Source of the DNA: Lachnospiraceae bacterium
GTDB lineage: Bacteria; Bacillota; Clostridia; Lachnospirales; Lachnospiraceae
DNA length: 47,367 nucleotides
Assembly: GCA_900769115.1 (NCBI GenBank)
Contig: CAAGFJ010000088.1
Location: 1-47,367 of the forward strand
Direction of reading: 5' to 3'
Part shown: one piece after another, positions 23,687-31,920 of the stretch
Position numbering within the stretch: the stretch's first letter is position 1
Layout of the letters: each line of letters opens with the position of its first letter
Position numbers and translations under genes: made by a program
Notes under the pieces: model-generated
The model's database searches: none
Told to the model about the DNA's origin: nothing
What the model saw: only the letters and a program-made list of their open reading frames with translations

Positions 23687-26176
23687 TCATTTCACCTGCA
23701 CTGGTTTCGACCATGCACTGTAATACTTCTTGCCTTTCTTCTTCATATACGTCCGGACACGCAGCCACATCTTCTTGCCATCCGGTTTGTAGCCGATCTT
23801 TAATCCGCCCTTATAATGTTTCAAACGATTAGATACTAGTTTTATTTTCTTATATTTGCTATTTGATTTCTTAACCTGCAATTCTAAATAAGTACCCTTT
23901 GCCTGTTTTATCATTATATGAAGATATGGTACTCCGGCAGATGTCTTTTTCTTCTTTACCTTTAATTTCGGACATTTCAACATGTTATTTTTTGCAGTAG
24001 CCACTTCCGTTGATTTTTCTGATGATGAATTTTCCCTTCCAACACTTGTATCCCTCTCTGTTGTTGTTAGGTCTTCCACTCTCGTATCCTTCTCCGTCGT
24101 CGGTTTCTCCACACTCGTATTTTTTTCTGTTATTGGCTTCTCTACACCCGTGTCTTTTTCTGTTGTTGTCGGTTTCTCTATACTCGTATCTTTCTCTGTC
24201 GTTGCTGTACTCATCTCTTCACTTGATGTTGTTTCTGAAGATGGCTTTTCTGTTGTTGCCTCTGACGATTCCTTATTGCCCGAATAATCGCAAATCACTG
24301 TTCCGTCATTCTTGTAAAGTACTTTATCCTTTACATAATACCTTGCATTACCAGGTGCAACCCAAATACCTCTAATATTTTTTTGCTCCTCAATACTTTG
24401 CAATCCCATCTCAACCACACCTTCCCCTAAGTAGATGTATTTTAGTGAGGAAGAAGAAATTGCCGAACTATAAATCTGCCGTATTGTATCCGGTAATGTG
24501 ATCGACTCAATTTTCGAACTTTTAACAGAAAATGCAAATATTGTTGTCACAATATATTCTCTATTGTTCCATATAACAACTTCTGGAATGACTATATTTT
24601 TTGTATTGACATCGTTTGCAACCTGATCCACATATGCCACATTAGAACCTTCATAAAGTGAATACTTAACCCCCTGTTCGTCTTTTAATGACGCATCCAA
24701 TTTCACTTTTCTTCGTGTCTTCTCCAGAGAAAAATCATAGGCACCATTTGTTCCATCAACAATATCCTCATGTGTTTTATTTTCCTGTTTTACATTGGTT
24801 CCGTATCCACACTCTACACAATAATCTGCCGTCACCTTCGTATACATATCCTCATATACTATCATATTAGGCAAATTAGCATGATCATGATCACTCACAT
24901 CAATAAATGATATATCATGCGCTTCTGCATAAGACTGTGCCACACTTCCAACCACCCCATATATTATCACATCATTGTCAGCAAGCACATTATCGCCAAT
25001 TGATGTAACCGATGCCGGGATATATATTCTTTTAAGCAGGGGATCATTCTGAAATGCATTCTTTCCAATCTTCTCTAACCCATCCGGCAGAATAACAGTC
25101 TCCAGATTATTATTTCGAAATTCAGATTCTCCAATCATCGTTGTTCCTTTTTCAACCACAAGAGTTTTGAGATTATTCAGTTTGAATCCTCCACTCTTAT
25201 CTTGAGAATATGTCAAATCCTTTTTTAAATAGATAAACCGAATGTTATTATTACCACCACCAAACACGTTCCATCCACAACTCCATATTGTCCATGCTGA
25301 ATCCGGTAATATTATATTTTGCAAATATATACATCCCGAAAATGCATGCTGGTTCAAATATTTTACATGGCTTATATCTATCTCTGTAAGATATCCGTCA
25401 TTAAAAGCCTCCGTCTCAATCTTCTTAACCGATTCCGGCAATACAATCTTACGATAACGCGTTTTATTAAATGACTCGCTTCCTATTACCTCAACACCAT
25501 CTGGTACCGTATAAGTAGTGAGACTATTTTCTGGATATAATCTGGGGGCACACAACAATGTCTTACCATCTTTGGTAAATAATATTCCATCCTGATCCTT
25601 ATACACCATATTTTCATCCGATACAGTAATATCTTCAAGAAAACTGTTTCCTGCAAACATATTACCCGCATTTACAACCTCTTTCACACCTGATCCGATA
25701 TAAATATGTTGTATATATGAATCTCTTACAGCAAGCGATCCTATCTTCTCTACAGTATCTGCTACAACTAATGTTTTCAAATAGGAATTTCGATAAAAGA
25801 GCCCACTTACAATACTTGTTACCGTGTATATAATATCATCTTTAGAAACCCGTTCTGGCACCACGCATACCCCACCATTAGCTCCCCGATAAGCACTTGT
25901 TGTTTCTTCTATATTAGCTGTTTGCTCTCCCATCATTGCCGTATGCGTTGATTCATCCAACGTATACTTCACGCCCTGCGAATCCATATTATTCTCATCC
26001 AACACCTGTACTTCCTTCGTCTTCTCAATTGGATAATCATATTCCGCTGCCTGCACAATACACCTTTTCCCCACGATACAGATAAAGACAACTGCACATA
26101 TACAGACTATCCTTCTGAAAACCGTTATGTATTGTAAGATATCTTCTGTTCCCCTTATATTTCTTCTTTCTCGCAT
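23687..26176 (-). CDS. Large BspA-type leucine-rich-repeat surface protein
   Basis: 829 residues. A hydrophobic segment near residues 20-44 (RRIVCICAVVFICIVGKRCIVQAA) is the secretion signal. LRR_5 repeats fill most of residues ~110-420 (VEKIGSLAVRDSYIQHIYIG, VEVIGSESFNKTRYRKIVLP, LEKIGKNAFQNDPLLKRIYIP, VTSIGDNVLADN). A second LRR block follows at ~540-650 (ESITLPDTIRQIYSSAISSSSLKYIYLGEGV). A Thr/Glu/Lys tandem-repeat linker then leads to a Lys-rich FN3-like C-terminal domain ending YYSAWSKPVQVK. BspA-type LRRs mediate adhesion and self-recognition in other bacteria. GGAGG lies seven bases before the ATG. It is the last gene of the kinase operon, 61 bases after the preceding gene. Ligand unknown. 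Confidence 0.82.
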   Translation of the reverse strand: MRERRNIRGTEDILQYITVFRRIVCICAVVFICIVGKRCIVQAAEYDYPIEKTKEVQVLDENNMDSQGVKYTLDESTHTAMMGEQTANIEETTSAYRGANGGVCVVPERVSKDDIIYTVTSIVSGLFYRNSYLKTLVVADTVEKIGSLAVRDSYIQHIYIGSGVKEVVNAGNMFAGNSFLEDITVSDENMVYKDQDGILFTKDGKTLLCAPRLYPENSLTTYTVPDGVEVIGSESFNKTRYRKIVLPESVKKIETEAFNDGYLTEIDISHVKYLNQHAFSGCIYLQNIILPDSAWTIWSCGWNVFGGGNNNIRFIYLKKDLTYSQDKSGGFKLNNLKTLVVEKGTTMIGESEFRNNNLETVILPDGLEKIGKNAFQNDPLLKRIYIPASVTSIGDNVLADNDVIIYGVVGSVAQSYAEAHDISFIDVSDHDHANLPNMIVYEDMYTKVTADYCVECGYGTNVKQENKTHEDIVDGTNGAYDFSLEKTRRKVKLDASLKDEQGVKYSLYEGSNVAYVDQVANDVNTKNIVIPEVVIWNNREYIVTTIFAFSVKSSKIESITLPDTIRQIYSSAISSSSLKYIYLGEGVVEMGLQSIEEQKNIRGIWVAPGNARYYVKDKVLYKNDGTVICDYSGNKESSEATTEKPSSETTSSEEMSTATTEKDTSIEKPTTTEKDTGVEKPITEKNTSVEKPTTEKDTRVEDLTTTERDTSVGRENSSSEKSTEVATAKNNMLKCPKLKVKKKKTSAGVPYLHIMIKQAKGTYLELQVKKSNSKYKKIKLVSNRLKHYKGGLKIGYKPDGKKMWLRVRTYMKKKGKKYYSAWSKPVQVK
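24030..24220 (-). repeat. In-gene tandem repeat encoding the TEKDTSVEKPT linker
   Basis: About six imperfect copies of a 30-36 base unit encode EKDTSIEKPTTT, EKDTGVEKPI, EKNTSVEKPT, EKDTRVEDLTTT and ERDTSVG in the LRR protein's linker. Copy number in such wall-spanning linkers often varies between strains. Confidence 0.7.
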
Positions 26177-26237
26177 TTCATACCCTCCGAATTCTTCCTA
26201 ACTCCTCCATGTCAACAATGAAATTTCTATATCTACT

Positions 26238-27683
26238 TCATCCATACAACCTTTCTAACACCTCCGCATATCCATACATCTCCTCGTCCTGATAACAGGC
26301 AAGTAATACCGCATCCAATTCCCGTTCTTCACTGAGCGGTGCCATATTGCAGGCGTTGAGAACACCATCTGCCGCCTGCCGGAACATTTCCCGTGCCTTA
26401 GATGCATCATACCAGGCTCCCGTTTCTTCCATCTGCTTCTCATACTCTTGCTGTGAGACGTATAGAACAAATGGTAACAGATCGCTGCGCTGTACCAGCA
26501 GCTGCCGGCGCTTGTGCTCCTTATCATATTCCAACAGCCATTCTCTTGCCCTGCCGCAATTCCAGTCCAAGTCATCCTTCTTCATCAGGCGCTGCAGAAG
26601 ATCCCGCACATCGGATGGGCACGCATCTTCTTCCTGTAATGTCTCTAACTGTCCTAATGCCGCAATCACCTTCATCGCATATTCCTTCTGGTTCGCAATA
26701 TTGAACAGATCCGATATGTGTTTCATTGTCATGTTGCGCACATCCGAATACAGCATCCTTGCATCCGCAGTTTTGCAATCCCCATTCTTTGAGCTGCCCG
26801 CCTTTGGATGTCTCTCTGGCCGGGCACAGAATAACTCCGAACGCACCAGTGAGTTATTCGATAGTGTCGAATACGTAATCTTCGCAAGCTCCTTGATGTT
26901 CTTTATCAGTTCCTCCGACAATGCTCTTCCCGAACGGGACTTCAGATATTTCTGGAGCATCCGGTACGGATCCTGCTTTTGTAATGTCCATTGTCTGCGT
27001 CTCCATGCCGGATAATCCGTCTCAGCAAGCTGTTGATCTAACTGCTCTGCCGCATCCTCCCGGATATATTTCAACACCTGATTCCGGTAACTTAACAGAT
27101 ACTTAAGCGCCGTATTACTATACCCTTTAAAATACACCGCATTATCCGTCATAAATAACAAGAATTCCGATACCGGCAGATTCTTCTTCTCCTCATACTG
27201 CTGTCGCAGTTGTTCCGTACTCCGCGTCGTCGACAGCCTCTGGTTCACCATCAGATTCTTCTCAAACAGATGAACCATCTGCTGGCATTTTTCAAATGAA
27301 AAACCATTCTCAATCCCATACAGATAGATGATCTCATGATAATCACTGATCTGAAAAGACGGTTCACCGATCCCTCTTGTCAGGTATTCCTCCGTCTCTT
27401 CCTTATTCAGATGCAAAGCAAATGCCATTTCATATATATGAACCCGGTTTGGCTTCGCATACCCTGACATTCCAAACCATCTGCGCATTGTTACGTCACT
27501 CGCAAGCGCTGCCCGGCCGGTCAGTATCTGGAACTTCCCATATGCCTCCCTGCGCAGATCATCTGTTATCCCTTCGTCCAATGAGATATCACATAATTTA
27601 CCGATGATAAACTCGTCAAACCGCAGAAAATGACCGTTCGCATATATATGTTGTAATGTCTTATAAAATGTATCCTGCTGCAT
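26238..27683 (-). CDS. Unrecognised cytoplasmic protein in the kinase operon
   Basis: About 481 residues with no signal peptide or membrane helix. I do not recognise a named domain. Near residues 55-110 the order FQILTGRAALASDVTMRRWFG, NRVHIYEMAFALHLNKEETEEYLTRGIGEPSF resembles a compact helix-turn-helix of the XRE kind, where the motif precedes a site with Lys-Pro-Asn-Arg. The rest is helical and rich in Lys, Glu and Leu, with Arg/Trp-rich patches (YPAWRRRQWTLQKQDPYRML). The start at 27683 has GGGAG six bases upstream; an ATG at 27698 is possible. It lies between a Ser/Thr kinase (gap 36 bases) and the LRR surface protein, so it may be a kinase substrate or a regulator. That is guesswork from position. 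Confidence 0.6.
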   Translation of the reverse strand: MQQDTFYKTLQHIYANGHFLRFDEFIIGKLCDISLDEGITDDLRREAYGKFQILTGRAALASDVTMRRWFGMSGYAKPNRVHIYEMAFALHLNKEETEEYLTRGIGEPSFQISDYHEIIYLYGIENGFSFEKCQQMVHLFEKNLMVNQRLSTTRSTEQLRQQYEEKKNLPVSEFLLFMTDNAVYFKGYSNTALKYLLSYRNQVLKYIREDAAEQLDQQLAETDYPAWRRRQWTLQKQDPYRMLQKYLKSRSGRALSEELIKNIKELAKITYSTLSNNSLVRSELFCARPERHPKAGSSKNGDCKTADARMLYSDVRNMTMKHISDLFNIANQKEYAMKVIAALGQLETLQEEDACPSDVRDLLQRLMKKDDLDWNCGRAREWLLEYDKEHKRRQLLVQRSDLLPFVLYVSQQEYEKQMEETGAWYDASKAREMFRQAADGVLNACNMAPLSEERELDAVLLACYQDEEMYGYAEVLERLYG

Positions 27684-27719
27684 ACTTTGCTCCCTCATCT
27701 CTGGTCAATCTCCGTGTAA

Positions 27720-29279
27720 TTACTCAATATATCCATCTAATCCATCCGACTTCTTTGACGAAGAGTTCTTGCTATTACGATTGGTTGTCTGCTGAGTCGT
27801 AGATGATGTAACACTCTGTGTGGTCTGTTCCTGTGTGGTTGCCTGTATCGTATCTTCCGTTGGTTCCGGTCCCATACTTATTACGAAACGCAGAGCATAT
27901 TCTTGTCCTTCTTCTAATTCTTCCCCCTGGGGAATACTCTGCTCCATCACCTGACCGGCTGGCACTTCATTACTATACTGTTCCTCCCACTCTACACGAA
28001 ACGTCACATTCTTAACTGCAGTTAATATCTGCTGTACCTCGCTCTTTGTATGTCCAATACAGGAAACCATTGTCACTGTCTCCATTGTACTTTCCTGCAG
28101 CTCGCCACTATTATCCGTCTCACTCTGTGTAACCGCAATATCCTCCGTTGCATTTCTGACAGCTTGCGGCCGTGTCATCCACCGATATCCAATGGAACCT
28201 CCGACAATCCCCACGATCAGCAGTAAAAGGAGAATCATTTTTGTCATATTCTTTGCAGATGTCAAACCACCGTCACCAGACTGCCGTTTCCCAGCAGTAT
28301 CCTCCGCATACAATTGCTGATACAATTGCGTTACACTCTGAAACCGGTCTTCTCCATGCACAGACATCCCCTTCATGACCGCTCTCATCTGCGTATTGGT
28401 GAGTGTGATTCCTGTTTCATCCCACAACGGGACAACCTTGTCTTCTATGGACCGCTGGATGGCCTCATCCGGTGCAACACCTGTCATAGCATAGTACATA
28501 GAAGCACACAATGCATAGATGTCTGTCCATGGTCCCTGTTTTCCATGTGAACGATACTGTTCCTCCGGAGAGAATCCCCGCTTAAATGTGATCGTAACCG
28601 TTCTGGTCAGGTCTGCATTTTGTAATTCCGCTGCCCCAAAATCGATCAACACCAGGTTATGATCCGCATCAAACAACAGATTATCCGGACTGATATCCCG
28701 ATGTATGATCCCGGTAACATGCATCTTCTCCAAGGATTCTAAGATTGGGCGGAATACCTTAAGCACTTCCCTCGCATCCATTGCGCCTTCTCTTTTAATA
28801 TAAGCCTTAAGACTTTCCCCCTCTATATAATCCATAACAATATATGCTGTATTGTTTGCATAGAAAAAGTCTCTTACCGACACGATCGATGGCAGTTGGT
28901 TGAAACGGGTCAGATTCCGTGCTTCTTTTAAGAACCTCTCCAGACGGCTGTCGTATTCTTCCTTCTCAATGCCACTGAACAGATATACCGAATTGTCATT
29001 CCCCCGAACCACATCACGGCTTACCAGATCAGACGGATAATACTCCTTGATCGCAACCGGTATCTCCAATAAACTATCCCATCCAATATATGTAATTCCA
29101 AAACTTCCTTCCCCTAAAACTTTGCCCAACACATAACGATCCGCCAGACGGGTTCCCACGATCAGACAACGAGGAATCGAGGTATAACTTCTCTGCTCTA
29201 ATCCACAATATGGACATACCTCTTTGCCCTGCAATTCATGCATACATCCAATACAAAGATGGTGCTTATTAATCTCCAT
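27720..29279 (-). CDS. Membrane Ser/Thr protein kinase with N-terminal zinc ribbon and one PASTA-like domain
   Basis: 519 residues. A zinc ribbon (CIGC at 9-12, CPYC at 22-25) comes first. The kinase domain (~48-315) has the glycine loop GEGSFGITY, VAIKEYYP with the ATP-binding Lys78, HRDISPDNLLF and DFGAAE, so it should be active; FKRGFSPEEQY marks the P+1 segment. A membrane helix (MILLLLLIVGIVGGSIGY, ~345-365) leads outside to one PASTA-like unit (VSCIGHTKSEVQQILTAVKN...VPAGQVMEQSIPQGEELEEGQ) and a Thr/Ser-rich tail. PrkC-type kinases have 3-4 PASTA units that sense muropeptides; here there is one, and a zinc ribbon is added. GAGGAG lies six bases before the ATG. It heads the operon that ends with the LRR protein. 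Confidence 0.9.
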   Translation of the reverse strand: MEINKHHLCIGCMHELQGKEVCPYCGLEQRSYTSIPRCLIVGTRLADRYVLGKVLGEGSFGITYIGWDSLLEIPVAIKEYYPSDLVSRDVVRGNDNSVYLFSGIEKEEYDSRLERFLKEARNLTRFNQLPSIVSVRDFFYANNTAYIVMDYIEGESLKAYIKREGAMDAREVLKVFRPILESLEKMHVTGIIHRDISPDNLLFDADHNLVLIDFGAAELQNADLTRTVTITFKRGFSPEEQYRSHGKQGPWTDIYALCASMYYAMTGVAPDEAIQRSIEDKVVPLWDETGITLTNTQMRAVMKGMSVHGEDRFQSVTQLYQQLYAEDTAGKRQSGDGGLTSAKNMTKMILLLLLIVGIVGGSIGYRWMTRPQAVRNATEDIAVTQSETDNSGELQESTMETVTMVSCIGHTKSEVQQILTAVKNVTFRVEWEEQYSNEVPAGQVMEQSIPQGEELEEGQEYALRFVISMGPEPTEDTIQATTQEQTTQSVTSSTTQQTTNRNSKNSSSKKSDGLDGYIE

Positions 29280-29349
29280 ACGAGTCTCCTCATCCCTTTA
29301 TCTATAATAGGTACTATTATGCTCACTCTTTCGTTTCTCAATTAATCCT

Positions 29350-29378
29350 ATCATAATACACATTTACGCATTGGGCAA
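29350..29378 (-). promoter_or_regulatory. Putative promoter of the kinase operon
   Basis: On the minus strand TTGCCC (29373-29378) and TATGAT (29350-29355) are 17 bases apart, about 70 bases before the kinase start. Confidence 0.4.
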
Positions 29379-29395
29379 TTACAAAATTTCCATCC

Positions 29396-29424
29396 TTTAC
29401 CTTCTACACATTTTCGTGTATAAT
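29396..29424 (+). promoter_or_regulatory. Putative promoter of the divergent membrane/coiled-coil gene
   Basis: TTTACC (29396-29401) and a perfect TATAAT (29419-29424) are 17 bases apart, about 40 bases before the start codon. It is back-to-back with the kinase promoter. Confidence 0.65.
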
Positions 29425-29464
29425 TATAGGTAATTATTGGGTATTACAGATGGAGGTATTTTCT

Positions 29465-31135
29465 ATGAATAACAAACCAGAGAACAAACTCGCATTTTCC
29501 GTGTTAGCTACTCTGACAACAGGAATTGCATTAGTTTATACATTTATTATGTTTCACCGGATTGTATTTGCTGTTATCGGTGCCGGAATTCTATTCCTGA
29601 TCACCGCTTACATACTGACACAGAATATCATTGCATATATAACTATGCGGAATAAGTCCATGAACTTGCAGATCAAGAATTACATCGACGATATTTCTCA
29701 TCAGCTTGAGACAATGAACGGAGAACAATCCAAGCTTGGCAAGGCTACCTATCTGTACACACGGCAGGCTGCCGAGAAAGTGAGCAACTTAGAGAATAAT
29801 TATACCGAAAGCCAGGCTGCCTTATATAAGAATCTGTCTACCATTACCAATACCCAGAACAAAGCAACCAAATTAATGATCAAATACGACCTCAACAATA
29901 CCACGAAGCTGATCTCCACGATCAAGGATATGCGGAATCATTTATCTGAGACCATGGTACAGGGATTCGATCAGATTCAGCCGAACAACGATGATGTTGT
30001 AGCCGTATTGAATGACATTGTATCCTATCTGAAGTCCCAGCCACAGCAGGTCAATCAGGGCTTAAGTATTCAGCTTAACAATGTTGCTCATGAATTACAG
30101 AATATCTCAACGAGCATCCAGCAGGTTCAGGTGCCAACCAATACAGTACCGATGCAGGCATCTGTTGCCCCAGCGAATTACTCTGCCCCATCTTATACTA
30201 CAGCAGATATTGTTAATACGGAGACGGTTCCTACAGAATCTACTTTCGACCAGGAACCTGTACCGGAAGCAACAAATGTGATAACAGAAGAAGCAGTAAT
30301 GCCAGAACCAATCATGACAGAGGAAGCGGCACCAGTACAGGAAACCGCATCTACCGATATGACAGAGAATGTAACAGATACCATCCCATCTGTAGATACC
30401 ATAGAAGAAACCATAACACCAGATATCTCTGCTACCGATATTCCAGCTACAGAGAATACCTCTGAAGCATCCGCAAATACCATTCCAGAAGATACCGTTG
30501 CAGAACCGACAGAAGCTGCTGTTGCAGAGAACCCTACAGACGATATCCCGACATCAGATAACATGTCTGGCATCGAGGGCAAATCTTCCAATGATATGCT
30601 AAGTGCGGATGAGATCGCAGCCCTATTCGCTGCAGCAGATCCAACACTGAAGAAGGAAGAGCCGGTAACAGAAGAGGCGGAGGAAGCGGAACCATTTACC
30701 CCGACCTTTACCGTCGTTGGCAAATCGACAGATCCGGTTGAGGAGGCCGAAGAACCGGCCAAAGTAGCTACGATTGGTGATGTAATCGCATCGGATGATC
30801 CGAACCGCCAGTTAAGTGCTGACGAGATTGCAGCATTATTTGCCGCTGCAGACCCGGCACCAAAGAAGGAAGAACCGGTTGCTGCCGAAGCACCAGCCAC
30901 TCCGGCAACGGATGATCCAAACCGTCAGCTTTCTCCGGACGAGATTGCAGCTCTATTTGCTGCCTCAGAACCGACACCAAAAAGCGATGAAGAAGCAAGA
31001 ATCGAAGAACAGAAGATGGACGAAACCCTTGCCGCACAGGCAGCCGCTACTCCAACCGTAACTCCCGTATCCGATGATCCGAATAAGCAATTGTCACCAG
31101 ATGAGATCGCAGCATTGTTTGCATCCCTTGGATAA
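29465..31135 (+). CDS. Membrane/coiled-coil protein with four FliM-like DEIAALFA motifs
   Basis: 556 residues. Two adjacent membrane helices (FSVLATLTTGIALVYTFIMF; VFAVIGAGILFLITAYIL) are followed by a helical region (~60-230) suited to a coiled-coil (IDDISHQLETMNGEQSKLGK, LSETMVQGFDQIQPNNDDVV). A low-complexity Pro/Glu/Thr/Ala region takes up the middle. The C-terminal part has four copies of the motif LS(A/P)DEIAALFA, each after a Asp/Asn-rich lead such as DDPNRQ; the last closes the protein (DEIAALFASLG). The motif resembles the N-terminal LSQ(D/E)EIDALL of FliM/FliY, which binds CheY-P, but no other flagellar gene is here. GGAGG lies eight bases before the ATG at 29465. Unknown function; probably a cytoplasmic-facing scaffold. 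An Rpn minigene starts 15 bases after its stop. Confidence 0.75.
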   Translation: MNNKPENKLAFSVLATLTTGIALVYTFIMFHRIVFAVIGAGILFLITAYILTQNIIAYITMRNKSMNLQIKNYIDDISHQLETMNGEQSKLGKATYLYTRQAAEKVSNLENNYTESQAALYKNLSTITNTQNKATKLMIKYDLNNTTKLISTIKDMRNHLSETMVQGFDQIQPNNDDVVAVLNDIVSYLKSQPQQVNQGLSIQLNNVAHELQNISTSIQQVQVPTNTVPMQASVAPANYSAPSYTTADIVNTETVPTESTFDQEPVPEATNVITEEAVMPEPIMTEEAAPVQETASTDMTENVTDTIPSVDTIEETITPDISATDIPATENTSEASANTIPEDTVAEPTEAAVAENPTDDIPTSDNMSGIEGKSSNDMLSADEIAALFAAADPTLKKEEPVTEEAEEAEPFTPTFTVVGKSTDPVEEAEEPAKVATIGDVIASDDPNRQLSADEIAALFAAADPAPKKEEPVAAEAPATPATDDPNRQLSPDEIAALFAASEPTPKSDEEARIEEQKMDETLAAQAAATPTVTPVSDDPNKQLSPDEIAALFASLG

Positions 31136-31150
31136 GAAGAGGTGCTTACT

Positions 31151-31348
31151 ATGTTTTCCAACGCTTTGAAGATCTTAGATCATAATACCGTACAATACAT
31201 GATTGATGAGATGCAGAACACTATTGATGGACAGAAAGCAGAGATTGCGGATCAGGCTGCACAACTTGCAGATAAAGATTCACAGATCGCAGATCAAGCC
31301 GCAGAAATTGCTGCTTTAAAAGCTCAACTTGCTGCACAACAAAAATAA
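31151..31348 (+). CDS. Rpn C-terminal minigene (coiled-coil protein), copy 2
   Basis: 65 residues beginning MFSNALKILDHNTVQYMIDE and ending in tandem ADQAAQLADKDSQIADQAAEIAALKAQLAA units. It is almost identical at DNA level over its first ~105 bases to 14673-14888, and the match begins right after the stop codon of the upstream gene. AGAGG lies eight bases before the ATG. No nuclease core is left upstream, so it is either a passive remnant or a retained intragenic-type inhibitor. It could be translated together with the upstream gene. Confidence 0.5.
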   Translation: MFSNALKILDHNTVQYMIDEMQNTIDGQKAEIADQAAQLADKDSQIADQAAEIAALKAQLAAQQK

Positions 31349-31360
31349 TTTCCTATAAAG

Positions 31361-31393
31361 TAAAAAAAGGTCGCCGCATAAATGCGGCGACCT
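31361..31393 (-). terminator. Duplicate copy of the rplA terminator
   Basis: A perfect 12-base stem (AGGTCGCCGCAT, 31368-31379, with 31382-31393) is followed on the minus strand by seven T. It differs by compensating changes from the rplA terminator at 32481-32512 and may also stop plus-strand readthrough from the minigene. Confidence 0.8.
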
Positions 31394-31412
31394 CTTACAT
31401 TCCGTCTTAAGT

Positions 31413-31475
31413 TTACAGCAATTTAACTGTATTGATCTTAACACCAAGTCTCCTTGTAGAGAATAATATTGTTCT
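31413..31475 (-). pseudogene. Diverged copy of the 3' end of rplA
   Basis: The minus strand encodes STRRLGVKINTVKLL then stop, against STMGPGVKINTVKFL in rplA, and the flanks down to the terminator also align. About 60 coding bases are recognisable before similarity fades. This is a partial duplication left of a 1-kb segment that ends at the real rplA. Confidence 0.7.
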
Positions 31476-31499
31476 TATTAAGCCCGATATACCCTACTG

Positions 31500-31719
31500 T
31501 CAAGACAAATCGCTATGTGTTCCTGTTCTAGTTAAATAAAGATACAATTCTTCTTCGTAAATTTCATATATCAGCAACCAATCCGGTGCAATGTGACATT
31601 CTCTACAATTTGCATAATTTTCGGATAATCTCCTTGATCAAACTTATATCATATCCCCGCTTCTGAACACGCTTTAAGTCTTTTTGAAACTTCTTGGTCG
31701 GCTTAATGGTGTATTTCAT
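31500..31719 (-). pseudogene. yafQ: Disrupted YafQ-type toxin
   Basis: The start MKYTIKPTKKFQKDLKRVQK and RGYDISLIKEIIRK match YafQ/RelE mRNA interferases. After IIRK the frame runs into a stop; in another frame the C-terminus continues as ENYANCRECHIAPDWLLIYE and ITRTGTHSDL-like residues to a stop at 31500. About 20 central codons are missing and the frame is shifted, so the toxin is dead. The start overlaps the antitoxin stop (ATGA), the normal arrangement of a dinJ-yafQ pair. Confidence 0.82.
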
Positions 31720-31907
31720 GCAAGTAAGTCCTCCATCATTTCATCTACATCTGTATACGACTTCCCTATTGCAGGATTTTCCTTCATTTTCTCCACTTCT
31801 TTTATAGCTTCTAATATTTCGGTATTGGGAGTATTTCTTGTAATTTCAAAAGGGATACCTTGTTCTCTGATCGCTTGTTTTACAAATATATTTACATTAT
31901 TTAACAT
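31716..31907 (-). pseudogene. dinJ: N-terminally truncated DinJ/RelB-type antitoxin
   Basis: 63 residues starting LNNVNIFVKQAIREQGIPFE match the middle and end of DinJ/RelB antitoxins, which normally have about 25 further N-terminal residues forming the ribbon-helix-helix DNA-binding strand. Here an in-frame TAG lies just upstream and there is no ribosome site. Loss of the N-terminus would remove dimerisation and DNA binding. With its toxin also broken, the module is a relic. Confidence 0.75.
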
Positions 31908-31920
31908 TTGCTAAAACAAG

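Noticed and set aside
24030..24220. Periodic repeats considered as a CRISPR array
   Set aside because: The units are in frame in a surface-protein linker, have no unique spacers, and no cas genes are near.
26347..27015. 222-residue plus-strand frame
   Set aside because: It lies wholly antisense to the unrecognised protein of the kinase operon, with no ribosome site and Cys/Ser-rich, non-conserved-looking sequence.
30193..30900. 235-residue minus-strand frame rich in Ser, Ala and Val
   Set aside because: It is the antisense shadow of the Pro/Glu/Thr-rich part of the plus-strand membrane protein gene; low-complexity codons keep the other strand open.
29465..31135. A flagellar motor role for the DEIAALFA protein
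   Set aside because: No flagellar or chemotaxis gene occurs in the window, and the membrane helices are unlike FliM or FliY; only the short motif is shared.
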